Below, one piece after another: positions 1 through 10,689 of a DNA stretch of 64,000 nucleotides. Position 1 is the stretch's first letter, and each line of letters begins with the position of its first letter. The notes under the pieces are model-generated. The model made no database searches. It was given only the letters and a program-made list of their open reading frames with translations, and had not been told where the DNA came from. The translations under genes and the position numbers were made by a program. Source of the DNA: Elephas maximus indicus (Eukaryota > Chordata > Mammalia > Proboscidea > Elephantidae); assembly GCF_024166365.1 (NCBI RefSeq), contig NC_064842.1, positions 28,677,001 through 28,741,000 of the forward strand, written 5' to 3'.

Positions 1-312
1 GCTGATTGCAATAAGCCATTTTCTCATTCTCAGCTTTAATTTTATTAAAATGGCTTTAAAAATTCTTGGAATCCAGTTTCAATCATTAGAGGAAAAAACT
101 GTCTTTTCTGAGATTTTGGTAAAAATTAAGCTATAACTTTCATACGTGTTAAAATAACCTAAATACAAATGATTAATTAACTAATTTCATTATGTAGTTT
201 CTATACATAGTTTAATTGACTCGACGGCCCTGGGTATACATAGTTTCTACATAGTGGTATTTTATTACAATTAAGTAAAATCTACCCACATGTGCTCCTA
301 CTTAGATAAGAC
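1..312. other. AT-rich single-copy DNA
   Basis: No gene is recognisable. On the minus strand an AATAAA hexamer lies at 261-266, about 47 bases past the stop of the open frame at 313-529. A short GACTCGACGGC string near 218-229 resembles an AfroSINE tail but is too short to call. Confidence 0.4.
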
Positions 313-529
313 TTAGACATCTATTTTATTTTCTAGCATGGTTCTAGAGAACACAGTCATGAGGTATGATGCCTCACAGCTGGAGTTGAGGCTGAACAAA
401 CAGGTGTACTCCACACCCCTCTCCACAATGTATGCAAACGTTGTTCTTTGGTCTTCAGCTGCAGCCATCACTTGCAAACCAGTTTCAGCTCTGTCTTCTA
501 GATACATGTGTTTGATACTGGTGTTCACC
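313..529 (-). CDS. Candidate 3'-terminal coding exon or retrocopy fragment, unidentified
   Basis: An open minus-strand frame of about 71 codons has no ATG at its upstream edge. There it follows a TTTCTTTAG splice-acceptor-like string, so it could be a last exon starting at GTGAACACC. The peptide is mixed and not low-complexity; it includes YLEDRAETGLQ, AAAEDQRTTFAYIVERG and SLNSSCEASYLM. It ends in a stop at 313-315, with an AATAAA about 47 bases downstream. I do not recognise the protein. The tract upstream of the acceptor is purine-rich, which weakens the case. The plus strand also has a 64-codon frame here, so chance coding is possible. Confidence 0.22.
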
Positions 530-2049
530 TAAAGAAATGTCCTCTCAGCCATTGCTCTATGTTAAACTGGTGGTCTTGCTAATGCGGTTCTCAGCATTTT
601 CAATGTCTTTCATGTCCAACTGATTATTTTGAATCTACTGAGTCTTGGGAAATCTTTCTCCTGTGAATATATATGAGTTTTGAAAACAACCAAAGGTCAC
701 TTAGAACTGAATCCAATACATAAAATATTTGATAACTGTTTTAGTAAAAGAAAAAAAGTAGTTACAAGGCAGTAAAAAAAAGAATTGTGATTCTGCACGT
801 AATTCCAAGAGGAAGTTGTAAAATTATTTGAGCCATTAACAGATCACTGGGATACAGTAGATTAAGTGCATACTCTGAAGGAAAGGAAGGGAAAGGGAGG
901 AAGACGGACCGATGGAGAGTGTATCTCCTTTCTTTCTTTGCTTGATTGTTTTTAAGGAAACTGCCACTTTCTGGGTTGCCTTTCCTTATCTTTGGATGAT
1001 GTCTTCTGCAGAATACGAAGACCACACTTGGTTTATCTTCACTTACACATTTTTCTCAAGTTTCTTCTTTGCTAAGAAACACCCTACCTCAGAGTAAACC
1101 TATTTGACTCCCCTAAAGAGTAGCTTACTCTTCTCCGGTCTTCAGTTTTAATAGACCACAGTTCTTAGATGTTTATCTCAGGGTGTTTCTTGTACAAATA
1201 TTAAAATAGAAGTAAGAATGACAGAGTTGCATATACGTGTCCTTTCAAAGATTAGCTCTTTATAGATCCACTAAAAAAAAGCTTATTTCGAGCCTGTTTG
1301 GTTATCAATCAGGCATGAACTGTGCCAGAAACAATCAGTCTCTTTCAATCTAGTAATCCTTATACTTTCTCTGTGTGGGAAATCACTCCATATCAGACAG
1401 TATTTTGTAGTTTTTTATTACCCCTCTATCCACTGATCCTTGGAAACTTCATCCAGGAATGATGCTGAAAAGGCTAAGGCTCTGCTTTTTGTAATTTTCC
1501 TCCTAAGTGGGGCTGGTTATATGCCACACTACTTTGCCAAACCTTTAAAAAGATTTAAAATTGAGCAAAAGTAATAAATACATGGTTCTCCTTGATGGCC
1601 ATTAACAACAGAGTTGGTCACTCGTCCATTTTAACACTTCGAGTCTCTACATCGTACCAGACACAAAATGTGTAAGACAGCGAGTCTGCTCTCAAAGAAC
1701 TCATAGAATAGTGGAAATAGATGTGTTTAAAAAAAAAAATGTATTGCAATGAAGTAAATTTTATATTAGAGGATCTACAGGTCAAAGTGACTAAAAATGG
1801 GAAGAAAAGAAGCAGTCAGTCCAGGTTTCCCAAAGAAATGATTTAGCTGAATCTTGAAGAAAACGATTTACCAGATTTGGGTCAGGGTAGAAGAAAACCA
1901 ATGATGTCAAGACAGGAGTACAAAAAAAGCACAAACTGGAAGTTGTCAGAAGTGGTCAGGTCAGTGTGTCAGAGACCTAAGGTACAAGTGAGAGGACAGG
2001 GAAAATAATGTTTAAGAGGTAGGCCAGGAACTTTGCTTTTGTCCACTTT
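530..2049. other. Single-copy or very old repeat DNA, no gene recognised
   Basis: Only short frames without family resemblance are seen. About 1640-2000 (phrases like CTCTCAAAGAACTCATAG and GAATCTTGAAGA) resembles the ancient dispersed repeat also met at 19.7-20.1, 21.6-21.9 and 38.5-39.4 kb. Its class is not certain. Confidence 0.35.
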
Positions 2050-2975
2050 GGGAAAACTGGGAACAGACTTATCCTGCCATCATAAACAACTGGGAAACCG
2101 GAGATACATATGAAAAAAAAAAAGATTTTCAGGGAGTATAAAACAGGCAGCGATATAACTGTGTTCTCTGGAGAAGAGACGCAAACAGTGAGTCATGTGA
2201 CTGCCTCTGCTTTATGCCTGGAAGCACTTAAAAGGCACAGTGCAGACATGGGATCCTAAGAAGGGTACAGAAATCTTGTGTGAAGGCTGAAAAACTAGAA
2301 TTTGTGGCACAGTATCAGAGACCCAGGTTTCTGCTTATCCCTATCTGCATAAGATAAAATTTCAGGGATCTGAGTAAAGAATGTCCAGGGAGTTGTAAAC
2401 TGAACAATTCTGAGAGCTCACAGAGGGCCAAGACACATTTGAGGTCCAGCTAACCAGAGGGGAAAAGACTTCGTTGAACACACAGGCATTCCATTGAGAC
2501 CCCAGAAGAGCCACACCTTAGGACAGCTAAACTAGCCCTAGAATAAAGGGTACAAGCCATAAAAACCATCAAAAGGATCAAAGTGACCAATGAGTAACTG
2601 CCTACCTGAACAAAGTTCCTACCCTTTAAAAGAAGATTCAAAATCCAGGCACACAACATATATATACAATGCCCAGTGTCCCACAAAAAATTAGCAGGCA
2701 TTCCAAGACATAGAAGAATGTCACCCAGAACAGAAGAAAAGTCAGTTGATAGAAACAGACCAAGAAAGGAAATGATAGAATTCACATGTAAGAATATTAA
2801 AATACCTATTATAAATGCAGTCAATCTGCTCAAAGGTTTGAAGGAAAATATGAACATAACGAAAAAATGGAAGATTTTAAAAAAAATAAATGGAACTTCT
2901 AGAAATAAACCAACAACATCTGCAATGAAAATTTTATTAAATGAGCTTAAGTGCACAATGGACACTTAAGAAGAA
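2050..2975 (+). mobile_element. Old L1 (L1M-type) 5' region/ORF1 fragment
   Basis: The text from about 2450 (CAGTGTCCCACAAAAAATTA, GTTGATAGAAACAGACC, GGAAAATATGAACATAA, TGGAACTTCTAGAAATAAA) matches the familiar 5' and ORF1-proximal region of old mammalian L1s in plus orientation. The frame at 2676-2969 is a decayed remnant of it. The left boundary is soft. Confidence 0.6.
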
Positions 2976-3006
2976 TAATCAATGAGGACCAGCTGCAGAA
3001 GCTACC

Positions 3007-3065
3007 TGTCTTAGGCTGAGTTCTCTAAAGGAGCAAAATCAGAGAAACATATACATATAAATATA
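3007..3065. repeat. LTR-like dispersed repeat, left piece
   Basis: GGCTGAGTTCTCTAAAGGAGC followed by an AT-rich stretch continues logically at 4375 (AGAGAGAGATTTAATTCAAG, AATGGCTCACAC). The two pieces look like one repeat split by the Bov-B relic between them. Confidence 0.45.
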
Positions 3066-4330
3066 CACAATTGTTGTTAGATGTCATCAAGTTGGTTCCA
3101 ACTCATAGTGACCCTATGTACAACAGAATAAAAAACTGCCCAGTGTCATGCGCCATCCTAACAATCATCGTTATGCTTTAAGCCTACTGTTGCAGCCACT
3201 GTGTCAATCCATCTTGTTGAGGGTCTTCCTCTTGCACTGACCCTATACTTTACCAAGCATGATGTCCTTCTCCAGGGACTGGACCCTCCTGATAACATGT
3301 CCAAAGTACATGAGATGAAGTCTTGACATCCTTGCTTCTAAGGAGCATTCTGGCTGTTCTTCCAAGACAGATTTGTTGGTTCTTCTGGCAGTCCATGGTA
3401 TAGTCATCATTCTTCACCAACACCATAATTCAAATGCAGCAATTCTTCTTCAGTCTTATTCATTGTCCGGCTTTCACGTGCGTATGAGGTGACTGAAAAT
3501 ACCTTGGCTTGGATCAGGCACACTTTAGTCCTCAAAGTGACATCTTTGGTTTTTAACACTTTAAAGAGGTCTTTTGCAGCAGATGTGCCCAATGTAAAAA
3601 CATCGTTTGATTTCTTGACTGCTGCTTCCATGGGCGTTGATTGTGGATCCAAGTAAAATGAAATCCTTGGCAACTGCAATGTTTTCTACATTTATCATGA
3701 TGTTGCTTAATGGCCCGGTTGTGAGGACTTTTGTTTTCCTTATCTTGAGGTGTAATCCATACTGAAGGCTGTAGTCTTTGATCTTCATCAGTAAGTGCTT
3801 CAAGTCCTCTTCACCTTCAGCAAGAAGGGTTGTGACATCTGCATATCGCAGTTTGTTAATGAGTCCTCCTCCAGTTCTGATGCTGTGTTCTTCATATAGC
3901 CCAGTTTCTCATATTATTTGCTCAGCATACAGATTAAATATGTATGGTGAAAGGGTACACCCCTGATGCACACCTCTCCTGATTTTAAACCATGCAGTAT
4001 CCCCCTGTTCGGTTCAAATGACTGCCTCTTGGTCTATGTACAGGTTCTGCATGAGTACAATTAAGAGTTCTGGAATTTACATTATTTGCGATGTTATCCA
4101 CATCATAATTTGTTATGATCCACACAGTCGAATGCCTTTGCACAGTCAAAACACGGGTAAACAACTTTCCGGTATTCTCTGCTTTCAGCCAAGAGCCTTG
4201 TGACATCAGCAGTGATATCCCTTGCTCCATGTCCTGTTCAGAATCTGACTTGAATTTCTGGCAGTTCCCTGTCCATGTACTGCTGCTACCATGGGTGACT
4301 CTGCTGGCATTTGAAATGCCAGAGGCATAG
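3066..4330 (-). mobile_element. RTE/Bov-B-clade LINE, 5'-truncated, reverse transcriptase C-terminal half
   Basis: Minus-strand frames at 3561-3803 and 3407-3679 carry the C-terminal part of an RTE-type reverse transcriptase: a LLMKIKDYSLQYGLHLKIRKTKV segment, then DFILLGSTI, EIKR, KDVTLRTKVCLIQAKVFSVTSYARESRTMNK. The 3' end at about 3066-3130 has the tail shared with AfroSINEs (minus strand: GGGTCACTATGAGTTGG). Frame breaks and stops show it is dead. Autonomous RTE elements mobilise SINEs with matching tails, which fits the many SINEs here. The polymerase YADD region is not visible. Confidence 0.85.
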
Positions 4331-4654
4331 CTTCAGCATCACAGGAACATGCAAGCCACCACAGTACAACCAACTGACAGACGAGTGGTAGAAATACAGA
4401 GAGAGAGATTTAATTCAAGGAAATGGCTCACACACCTGTGGAGGCTGGTAAGTCCAAAAATCTGTGGGTCAGGTGTCAGGCTGGAGGCTTCTCCTGACTC
4501 ACGTGGTTGCAGGGGCTGACGAACCCAAAATTGGCAGGTCTGACGGGAGGCTGCTGGCTCACAGTGCTACCGGAGCTGGCAAATCCCAACATCTGCAGGC
4601 CAGGTAGCAGTCTGCTGGCTCACATCCCAAGAACCAGAGGTCAGATGATGACAA
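4331..4654. repeat. LTR-like dispersed repeat, right piece
   Basis: Continuation of the repeat begun at 3007. It has imperfect internal units (GGCTGGTAAGTCC, GGGGCTGACGAACCC, GAGCTGGCAAATCCC) of about 60-70 bases. It abuts the integrase end of the minus-strand provirus. I cannot name the family. Confidence 0.45.
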
Positions 4655-4664
4655 GCAAATACAG

Positions 4665-5260
4665 TGTACCGAGCCATGAGGGCAGTGGTGAGTCTCATAG
4701 TCCATCCCTTGAAGCTTTGCATTTCTTGCCTTAGCTGGCGCTTTAAGAGGCTCTTCATGCATTCAGTGAGACCTGCTGCCATGGGATTATAGGGCAAGTG
4801 GAAGTGCCAGTGTATGTCATGCTCCTTGGCCCACTCTTGCACCTCATGTCCAGTAAAGTGCATGACTTGATCACTGTCTATGTCAGTAGGGTAGTTATAC
4901 ATAGTGCCTAACTTTCCAAGCCCACCTGCGTGAGGAGGCTTGAAGCAAGCCAGTTGCGGTGTCTACGTAAGTAAGTGCATAACATCCCTCACGCAGGCAT
5001 CAGGCCATTGTAGTTGATTTGCCATCATCAAACTGGAGTCGCAGCCCGGGGTATGTTTCCAGGGGCACAGGGGAGAGGTCGGGGGTTGGTGAGTTGGCAT
5101 GTGGAGCATTGTTGACAAACCTGAATGATGTCTGAGCAGCAGAGTGGCAGCCCCATCTCTTTGGCCAGGGCCCAGAGGGCCTGCTGTCATCAGTATCCAC
5201 TCTTCCGATGTATCCAGATGGCCACATCCTCCACTGGTGCCTATTCTAAAGCCCATGGTC
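4665..5260 (-). pseudogene. ERV-L integrase remnant
   Basis: The catalytic core can be followed on the minus strand. A VDTATGLLQA string near 4930-4970 carries the first acidic residue. DSDQVMHFT (near 4860) carries the second, with the usual following glycine replaced by valine. AAGLTECMKSLLK keeps a glutamate at the third site. An upstream piece at 5000-5227 (CHSAAQTSFRFVNNAPHAN) is in another frame. Integrase would join viral DNA to the host chromosome; this copy cannot be expressed intact. Confidence 0.75.
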
Positions 5261-5930
5261 TGGCAAGAGCATCAGCCTGTTCATTCCCTGGTGGCATACA
5301 AGGGGAATGAGCCGACACATGGTACATTGTGGCTGACATGCTGGGCAGTCCTCTGCCATGCCCTTCCACATGTCAGCCCCCCACAGGTCCCTCCCTACTG
5401 TCTTCCAGTCTGGCACCTTCCACTGGAGGAGCCACATGGTGAGGCCCTTGTATACAGCCCAAACATCAGTGCAAATGACTATGGGGTCTGGCTAGTGCAT
5501 GGCAACTATCCAAACAGCCCTTAATTCGGCCCATTGTCTACTCTCGCCCACTCCTTCATCCATCCAGATACTTTCAGTGGCAGGCTGGACCGCAATGGCC
5601 CTCCACCAACAGGAGTTCCCTCTAGATGAGCCGCCAGTATACCAGGCTTGGTGGGGTATAGGGCCCTATCCTTCCTGCACGAAAGATGGGAGTTTGGGAG
5701 GGGTGGGGAGAACTTTTCTTGGCCACCATTGGCCACGATGGTATATGTGACCCAGCCTAAAACAGTATGCAACTCTTCCCTCAGAGGGCTCGGCTACAGG
5801 GTGCTACGTTGCTGTAGACATGCATGTCACTTAGCGGCACTTTGTGTTTAGGCACTGCCTGGTTTTGGCTTGGAGGAGGTATCTCGCAGTCAGCTGGCTA
5901 TTGGGTAGGAGGTTCAGATGGCGATAGGCA
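5261..5930 (-). pseudogene. ERV-L RNase H remnant
   Basis: The frame at 5246-5437 includes GLTMWLLQWKVPDWKTVGRD and LWGADMW, the conserved tryptophan-rich section of class III retroviral RNase H. Upstream text to about 5930 is in several frames. The domain would degrade genomic RNA during reverse transcription; stops and frameshifts make it inactive. Confidence 0.6.
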
Positions 5931-6087
5931 TCGATTTAGTGACACTTTCCACATGCAGTAGGGCAATACGCACTGTGCTTAACTGTTTCTTCAACATGCT
6001 GTACATAGCTTCTGCTCCTCGCCACGACTGGGACCAAAATCCCAGTGGCACCCTCTTTTTACCTTGCCATTGCCACAGGCCCCACCC

Positions 6088-6830
6088 CTACCCCTCAGGG
6101 TAACAGGCTATGTCCAATTCACATGTCTGACCCTGCACTAACACTCCCAAGGCCTGTATTTGTTTTACAGCAATGTTCGCCTGCTGGAGGGCCTCCTCTT
6201 CCTTTGTCTCCCAGTCCCACACTGCTCCTTTCTTCACTAACTTATATAGGGGCTGTTGGGTTTGGGTTAAACGGGGTATGAAGGGGCGCCAGTACCCGAG
6301 GAGCCTGAAAAATGCCTTCAGTTGTTTCACAGCTTCTGGGCGGGGGGAGGCTTGGATCTTTCTATCACCACTTCGGGCACTACTTGAGTCTTACCTGACC
6401 AGATTAACACCCAAGTACTTGACCTACAAGCCAGGCCCCTGAGTTTTTCCCTCGTTCACCACCCATCCCTGTGACTGGAGGTGCGTGACTACCTCACCAG
6501 CTGCAGTATGCAAAGAAGCAAACAAGTCAGAGGTCAGCATGACATCATCAATATAGCGGAATACAGCCACCTCGGCAGGGGGAGTCCACCGCTTGAGGTC
6601 AGCAGTAACTGTGCCATGGTCTATGGTGAGACTATGCAAGTACCCTTGTGGGAGCACGGTGACAGTCCACTGCCTCGCTTCCCAGCTGAAGGCAAACTGG
6701 TCTTGGCTGTCTGGGTGCAGAAGGATGCTAAAGAAAGTATTAGCCAAGTCAAGCACAAAATGATAAATGCCCAGCACCTCCCCTTTTGTCCCATCATCTG
6801 GGCGATGTAGGGTACAGCTGCAAACAAAGG
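6088..6830 (-). pseudogene. ERV-L reverse transcriptase remnant
   Basis: The frame at 6424-6777 holds the palm: LDLANTFFSILLHPDSQDQF, then LPQGY, then the active-site motif YIDDVML, then GWVVNEGKTQGPGL. The frame at 6088-6330 continues with the thumb and connection (LKAFFRLLGYWRPFIP, WDWETKEEEALQQA). The two are in different frames, and the fingers region above 6777 is fragmented, so no full polymerase is encoded. Confidence 0.85.
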
Positions 6831-7062
6831 GGTGTCTCCTTGTTCAGTTCTCAGTAGTCTACCACCATTCTCTAGACAGGACTACTGAAGGGGCTCTTGG
6901 CTGGTCTCAGAATCCCCACTCAGTGCAGCCCGTGCATAGTCTCAGTGATTTCTTGGTGCCCGCCAGAGAGGTGGTATTGCTTAAGGACCACTACCTGAAG
7001 CCGGGAGGGCAACTGCACAGGGGACCATTTGGCATTACCTCTCACGACCACTTTTACAGCTC

Positions 7063-7330
7063 TCACTCGCAGGTGGAACTTGCCCACGGAGATCTGCACT
7101 CCAGCCCCGACAAGATATTTATGCCCAGAATGTATTCCAGTATTGGGGCTATGTATACCTGGTAGGCCTTTGGGGGTAACCTTCCCATCTGCAGCACTAA
7201 TTTGATTTGGCGCACCCCAATGGCCCTGCTCCCATATCCATCAATAGCTGTTAGTGGTCCCTTGAACCTATTCGGGTTACCATAAATAAGGCTGCATTCT
7301 GCTCCAATGTCCACCATGTTTCTTGTTAAT
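7063..7330 (-). pseudogene. ERV-L aspartic protease remnant
   Basis: The frame at 7063-7317 begins VDIGAECSLIYG, the flap and active-site region of a retroviral aspartic protease. The usual D-T/S-G-A reads D-I-G-A here, so a key residue after the catalytic aspartate has changed. ILGINILSG near the end resembles the C-terminal helix region. It lies between gag and RT, as expected. Confidence 0.7.
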
Positions 7331-7426
7331 GGGGGTCTAGTGTATGATCATTTCAATGTGTGACCTCCAGTCAGCCCTCACCCCACTGAGGGCTTCCTGC
7401 ACCTGCGGGACACCTTGGCCACAGCT

Positions 7427-8855
7427 CTAGTTGAGGGTCAAGGGAGGCTCCCACCCCTCGGTGGGGGGAGCCGAAGGCTTGGCCTCCTCTCTTCCTCTCT
7501 GGTCAGCACCCTTTTGGAACCTTTGACGAGGCTTTAGTTTTTGCCACAGGTCTACCAGGATGGCGTTGGGCTGTTTGTCTATTCTTTCAAGGGGACTCCC
7601 TGTCTCCACTAAATCTATCCACATTTGCCTGCAGGGTGGATGGGGTGTTTTGTCTCCTTTTTCAGTTTCTCCTTAGGTACATCTCAGTTGACCGCTGCGC
7701 TGGCCCCTCTGTGCCTAATCTTCTGTTTCCCCCAGATCAGCTATTGCTTGTGCTACCGTGGTTACCGGTTGTCCTACCTGAAGGTCTAGGTATGGAGACC
7801 AGAGCCCCATACCACTGGCTTGGGGCTGACTGGAGGATGGCATCCTTCATTCCTGCTGTAAAGAGCTCATTATCAGGCCCTCTGAAGTGCTCAGCATAGA
7901 TGGCATGCTTCATTCCAAGCTCTCTGACTATATCCTGTAGCTCCTCCATGGCTGTCCACCACAGGGGTGACGCAGCGATGTCGCCCTCATTGGGCCAAGC
8001 CTCTTTACATGCCCAGAATGCCAAATGGAAGAGCAATATCTCCTGGTGTTGATTTACAGCTCCATAGAGGTGCTGCCTCAGGGAGGGGTGTGAGGTGACA
8101 CTGGTCAGTTTAGACATTTCTACACCCTTATGGATGACTCCACACCAAAGTCCTACAATCTGAAGACTCATCCCACCACTGACTCCCTACTTTCCTGACG
8201 GAATCTAGTCCCCAGGTCTATGAGCTTGGCAGTGGTATAGTCTCTCATAGTCATGTGATTCACCCATTCAGGCACGGGGATATCATCCGGTTCCACTCCT
8301 GGGGGCCTGGGCTTCGAAGCCTTAGTCTTAGTAGTGATGACTGGCCGAGCAGCCAGTACAAGGACTTCTATTTCAGCAACCATTCTTCCTCTGAAGAGGA
8401 GGTGCAGCTTTCACACGGGTCCCAGTTCTTAGGGTCCTAGTCGGGCTTGGCCATTACTGCCCTAACCCTTTGGGGAGTTTCCTCCCCTTCAGCTTGGCTA
8501 GCTGGCATGCAAGGGCCTCCGCCATAGCCTCCTGCTCCTGCAAACAGGGCACTAACATCTCGGTGGAGGAAGAATGTGCAGCACCCAAATCCTCCAGTTG
8601 CAGCTCTTCTTCCAGCTGCCTAATTTGGGTCCTAGCAGCTAGCTCTGTGTGGGTTGTCCCTCTCAAGGGTGGGAGGAGCCACCCTACACTAGCTGCTGTG
8701 GTGTAGCAATCTTGCTTTCGCTTTGAGGCTACTAACTGAGGCAGCATATCCTCAATGTCCTTAGGTATTTTCAGGGCATCCTGGTACTCACTCAGTGGGC
8801 TCCAGCTATCCAAGATAGCAGCGACCCTATTCCCCACATGGAGGACGAGGGCCAT
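7427..8855 (-). pseudogene. ERV-L gag remnant
   Basis: Pieces lie in at least three frames: 8855-8454 (from an ATG about 90 bases inside the LTR edge: MALVLHVGNRVAAILDSW), 8383-8168, 8171-7737 (capsid-like, with SHPSLRQHLYGAVNQHQEILLFHLAFWACKEAW) and 7624-7427. The order and position between the LTR and protease support gag. I see no intact CCHC zinc knuckle. Some calls rest on position more than on sequence similarity. Confidence 0.62.
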
Positions 8856-8943
8856 CCTGGGATTCCTTCCATCATAGTCCCTTTCTCCACCATGTGTCTG
8901 GTGCTCACAGAGGTTTCCTCGGTCTCCTGGCTGGCTCACAAAT

Positions 8944-9314
8944 TGTTGAGTGATAACCCAGAAGCATCTGGACCTGGCCACATAGCCAAGAGACCAAAGA
9001 AAGACTCTGGAACCAGCTATTAGGACACACAGTTTATTCGGAGAACTTACAGGACAGTGCAGGGTGGCGGCTGGACCAGAGTAGCACTCTGCTACCACCG
9101 AGCAAGGGACACAGCTTATATACAGTTCCAGCTGGGGCTAAGGCTTACCTTTCTTCCAAGTCCCTAGGAGCCAGCACTTCCAGGGACTGTACATCCCGGC
9201 CCAGGTGTTTTTCTTTTTGTCTATAAGGCATTCCTCAGCCCTGGCCACCAGCCCAGTCATGCCACTCCCGGCCTTGTATCTTAGCCTGAGTTTATCCCGA
9301 GCTCATCCCCAGCA
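8944..9314 (-). repeat. 5' LTR of the ERV-L-type provirus (371 bp)
   Basis: Read on the minus strand it begins TGCTGGGG and ends CTCAACA. It holds a TATATAAG box near 9113-9121 and an AATAAA hexamer near 9033-9038. The inside flank ATTTGTGAGCCAGCCAGG is where the primer binding site should be. The TG...CA ends, TATA box and poly(A) signal in order make this a convincing LTR. Confidence 0.75.
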
Positions 9315-9382
9315 TACTTCAGGGAAGAGCAAAACTGCCTCCATTAAGAGGGGATGCATATAGCTGAACAGCATTACTCTAC

Positions 9383-9529
9383 AACCCTCAACAAGATGGA
9401 TTGACACAGTGGCTGCAACATAGCAACGATTACGAGGATGGTGCAGGACTGTGCAGTGTTTCGTTCTGTTGTACATAGGGTTGCTATGAGTTGGAACTGA
9501 CTGGATAGCACCCAACAACAACAAAAATG
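9383..9529 (+). mobile_element. RTE/Bov-B 3' end fragment
   Basis: Plus-strand tail: CAAGATGGATTGACACAG, then GTGCAGGACTGTGCAGTG, GTTCTGTTGTACATAGGG, GAGTTGGAACTGACTGG and ACAACAACAA. This is a 5'-truncated copy like those at 13.7, 24.7, 38.6 and 42.8 kb. Confidence 0.8.
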
Positions 9530-9532
9530 ACC

Positions 9533-9932
9533 TAAACACTCCAATTAAAAGGCACTGATTGCCAGATTGAATAAAAAAGTAATATCCAATTCTATGCTGT
9601 CTATAAGAAACCTACCTTAAGAATAAAGATAAAAAACCAAAACCAAACCCCGCTGCTGTCGAGTCAATTCCGACTCATAGCGACCCTACAGGGCAGAGTA
9701 GAACTGCCCCATAGAGCTTCCAAGGAGTGCCTGGAGGATTCAAACTGCTGACCTTTTGGTTAGCAGCCACAGCACTTAACCACTACACCACCAGAGTTTC
9801 CAGAATAAAGATATAGACAGGTTAAAAATCAAAGTATGGAAAAAGATACATCGTGCAAACACGAATAAGAAATCTGCAGTGGCTATATTAATATCTGACA
9901 AGGAAGACTTCAGAACAAGGGATATTACTAGG
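9533..9932 (+). mobile_element. L1 ORF2 endonuclease fragment, split by a SINE
   Basis: TAAACACTCCAATTAAAAGG, ATTCTATGCTGTCTATAAG and GCAGTGGCTATATTAATATC are the L1 ORF2 endonuclease N-terminal region in plus orientation. The copy is interrupted by an AfroSINE (9631-9801) and ends at an LTR inserted at 9933. A few L1 bases seem to resume at 10433. Confidence 0.75.
9631..9801 (-). mobile_element. AfroSINE (tRNA-derived SINE)
   Basis: Minus-strand copy with tRNA-like head (CACTACACCACCAGAGTTTC at its right end) and RTE-like tail at the left. It is flanked by an 11-bp direct repeat AGAATAAAGAT at 9620-9630 and 9802-9812, the target-site duplication, which fixes the insertion boundaries inside L1. 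Confidence 0.9.
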
Positions 9933-10432
9933 TGTTTTGGTCATCTAGTGCTACTGTAATAGAAATACCACAAGTGGATAGCTTTAACAAAGAGAAATTC
10001 ATTTTCTCACAGTCCAGGAGGCTAGAAGTCCAAATTCAGAGTGCCAGCTCCAGGAGTTCGCTTGCTCTCTCTGTTGACTCCGGGGGAGGGTCCTTGTCAT
10101 CAATCTTCCCCTGGCTGAGAAGCTTCTCAGCTCAGGGACCTCAGGTCCAAAGGATGCGCTATTCTCCTGGCTCTTTTTTCTTGGTGGTAGGTGGTCCCGG
10201 TGTCTCTCTGCTCACTTCTTTTATATCTCAAAAGAGAATGGTTTAAGACACAACCTAACCTTGTAGACATAACTGTCACTAATCCCATTTCAAGAACATG
10301 ATAGAGATAGGATTTACAACATATAGGAAAATCACATCGGATGACAAAATAGTAGACAGTCACACAATCCTGGGAATCATGGACTAGCCAAGCTGATGGA
10401 TACTTTGGGGGAATAAAATTCTATCCATAACA
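9933..10432 (-). mobile_element. Solo LTR, MaLR-like afrotherian family
   Basis: It starts TGTTTTGGTCATC and ends CCATAACA on the plus strand. Perfect 5-bp target duplication CTAGG (9928-9932 and 10433-10437). The sense strand is minus: its poly(A)-signal end is at the left. The build (GGATTGAATTGTGTCCCC-like start, AATAAATTTCTCTTTG-like end) parallels MLT1/MST LTRs. Confidence 0.88.
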
Positions 10433-10519
10433 CTAGGGATAAAGGAAGGAAAACTGATATCCAGTGTCCTGGACTGTTAGGTTATTGGAGCAGTCTTGGG
10501 TGATGTTGGGAGATGGGCA

Positions 10520-10682
10520 AAGTCAAAATCATCGGAAGGGCCGGTTAAAACACAGGTTGCTGAGCTCTACCACCAGACTTTCTGATTCAATAGGTCTGGG
10601 ATGGAGCCTGAGAGTTTGCATTTCTAACAACTTTCCAGGTGATGTTGATACTTTTGGTCCTGGGACCACTCTGGAACCACTG
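10520..10682 (+). mobile_element. MER5A-like hAT DNA transposon fragment
   Basis: Recognisable phrases: GGTTAAAACACAGGTTGCTGA, TTTCTGATTCAATAGGTCTG, GAGAGTTTGCATTTCTAACAA, CAGGTGATGTTGAT, ending GGAACCACTG. MER5A is an old non-autonomous hAT-Charlie element of placental mammals; no coding capacity is expected. Confidence 0.88.
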
Positions 10683-10689
10683 GCTTAGA

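Larger units (their letters stand above)
4655..9314 (-). mobile_element. Degenerate ERV-L-type endogenous retrovirus, 3' end missing
   Basis: Minus-strand order from the right: LTR (8944-9314), gag remnant, protease, RT, RNase H, integrase, then abrupt loss near 4655. No envelope, dUTPase or 3' LTR is seen. The RT and integrase wording (YIDDVMLTSD, WAKEHDIHWHFHLPYNP) is typical of the ERV-L group. Every domain is interrupted by frameshifts or stops. A possible alternative is another class III lineage. Confidence 0.82.

Noticed and set aside
2450..2965. 171-codon minus-strand frame with hydrophobic stretches, looking like a membrane protein
   Set aside because: It is antisense to an A-rich L1 5' fragment; the T-rich complement encodes Phe/Leu/Ile runs by composition.
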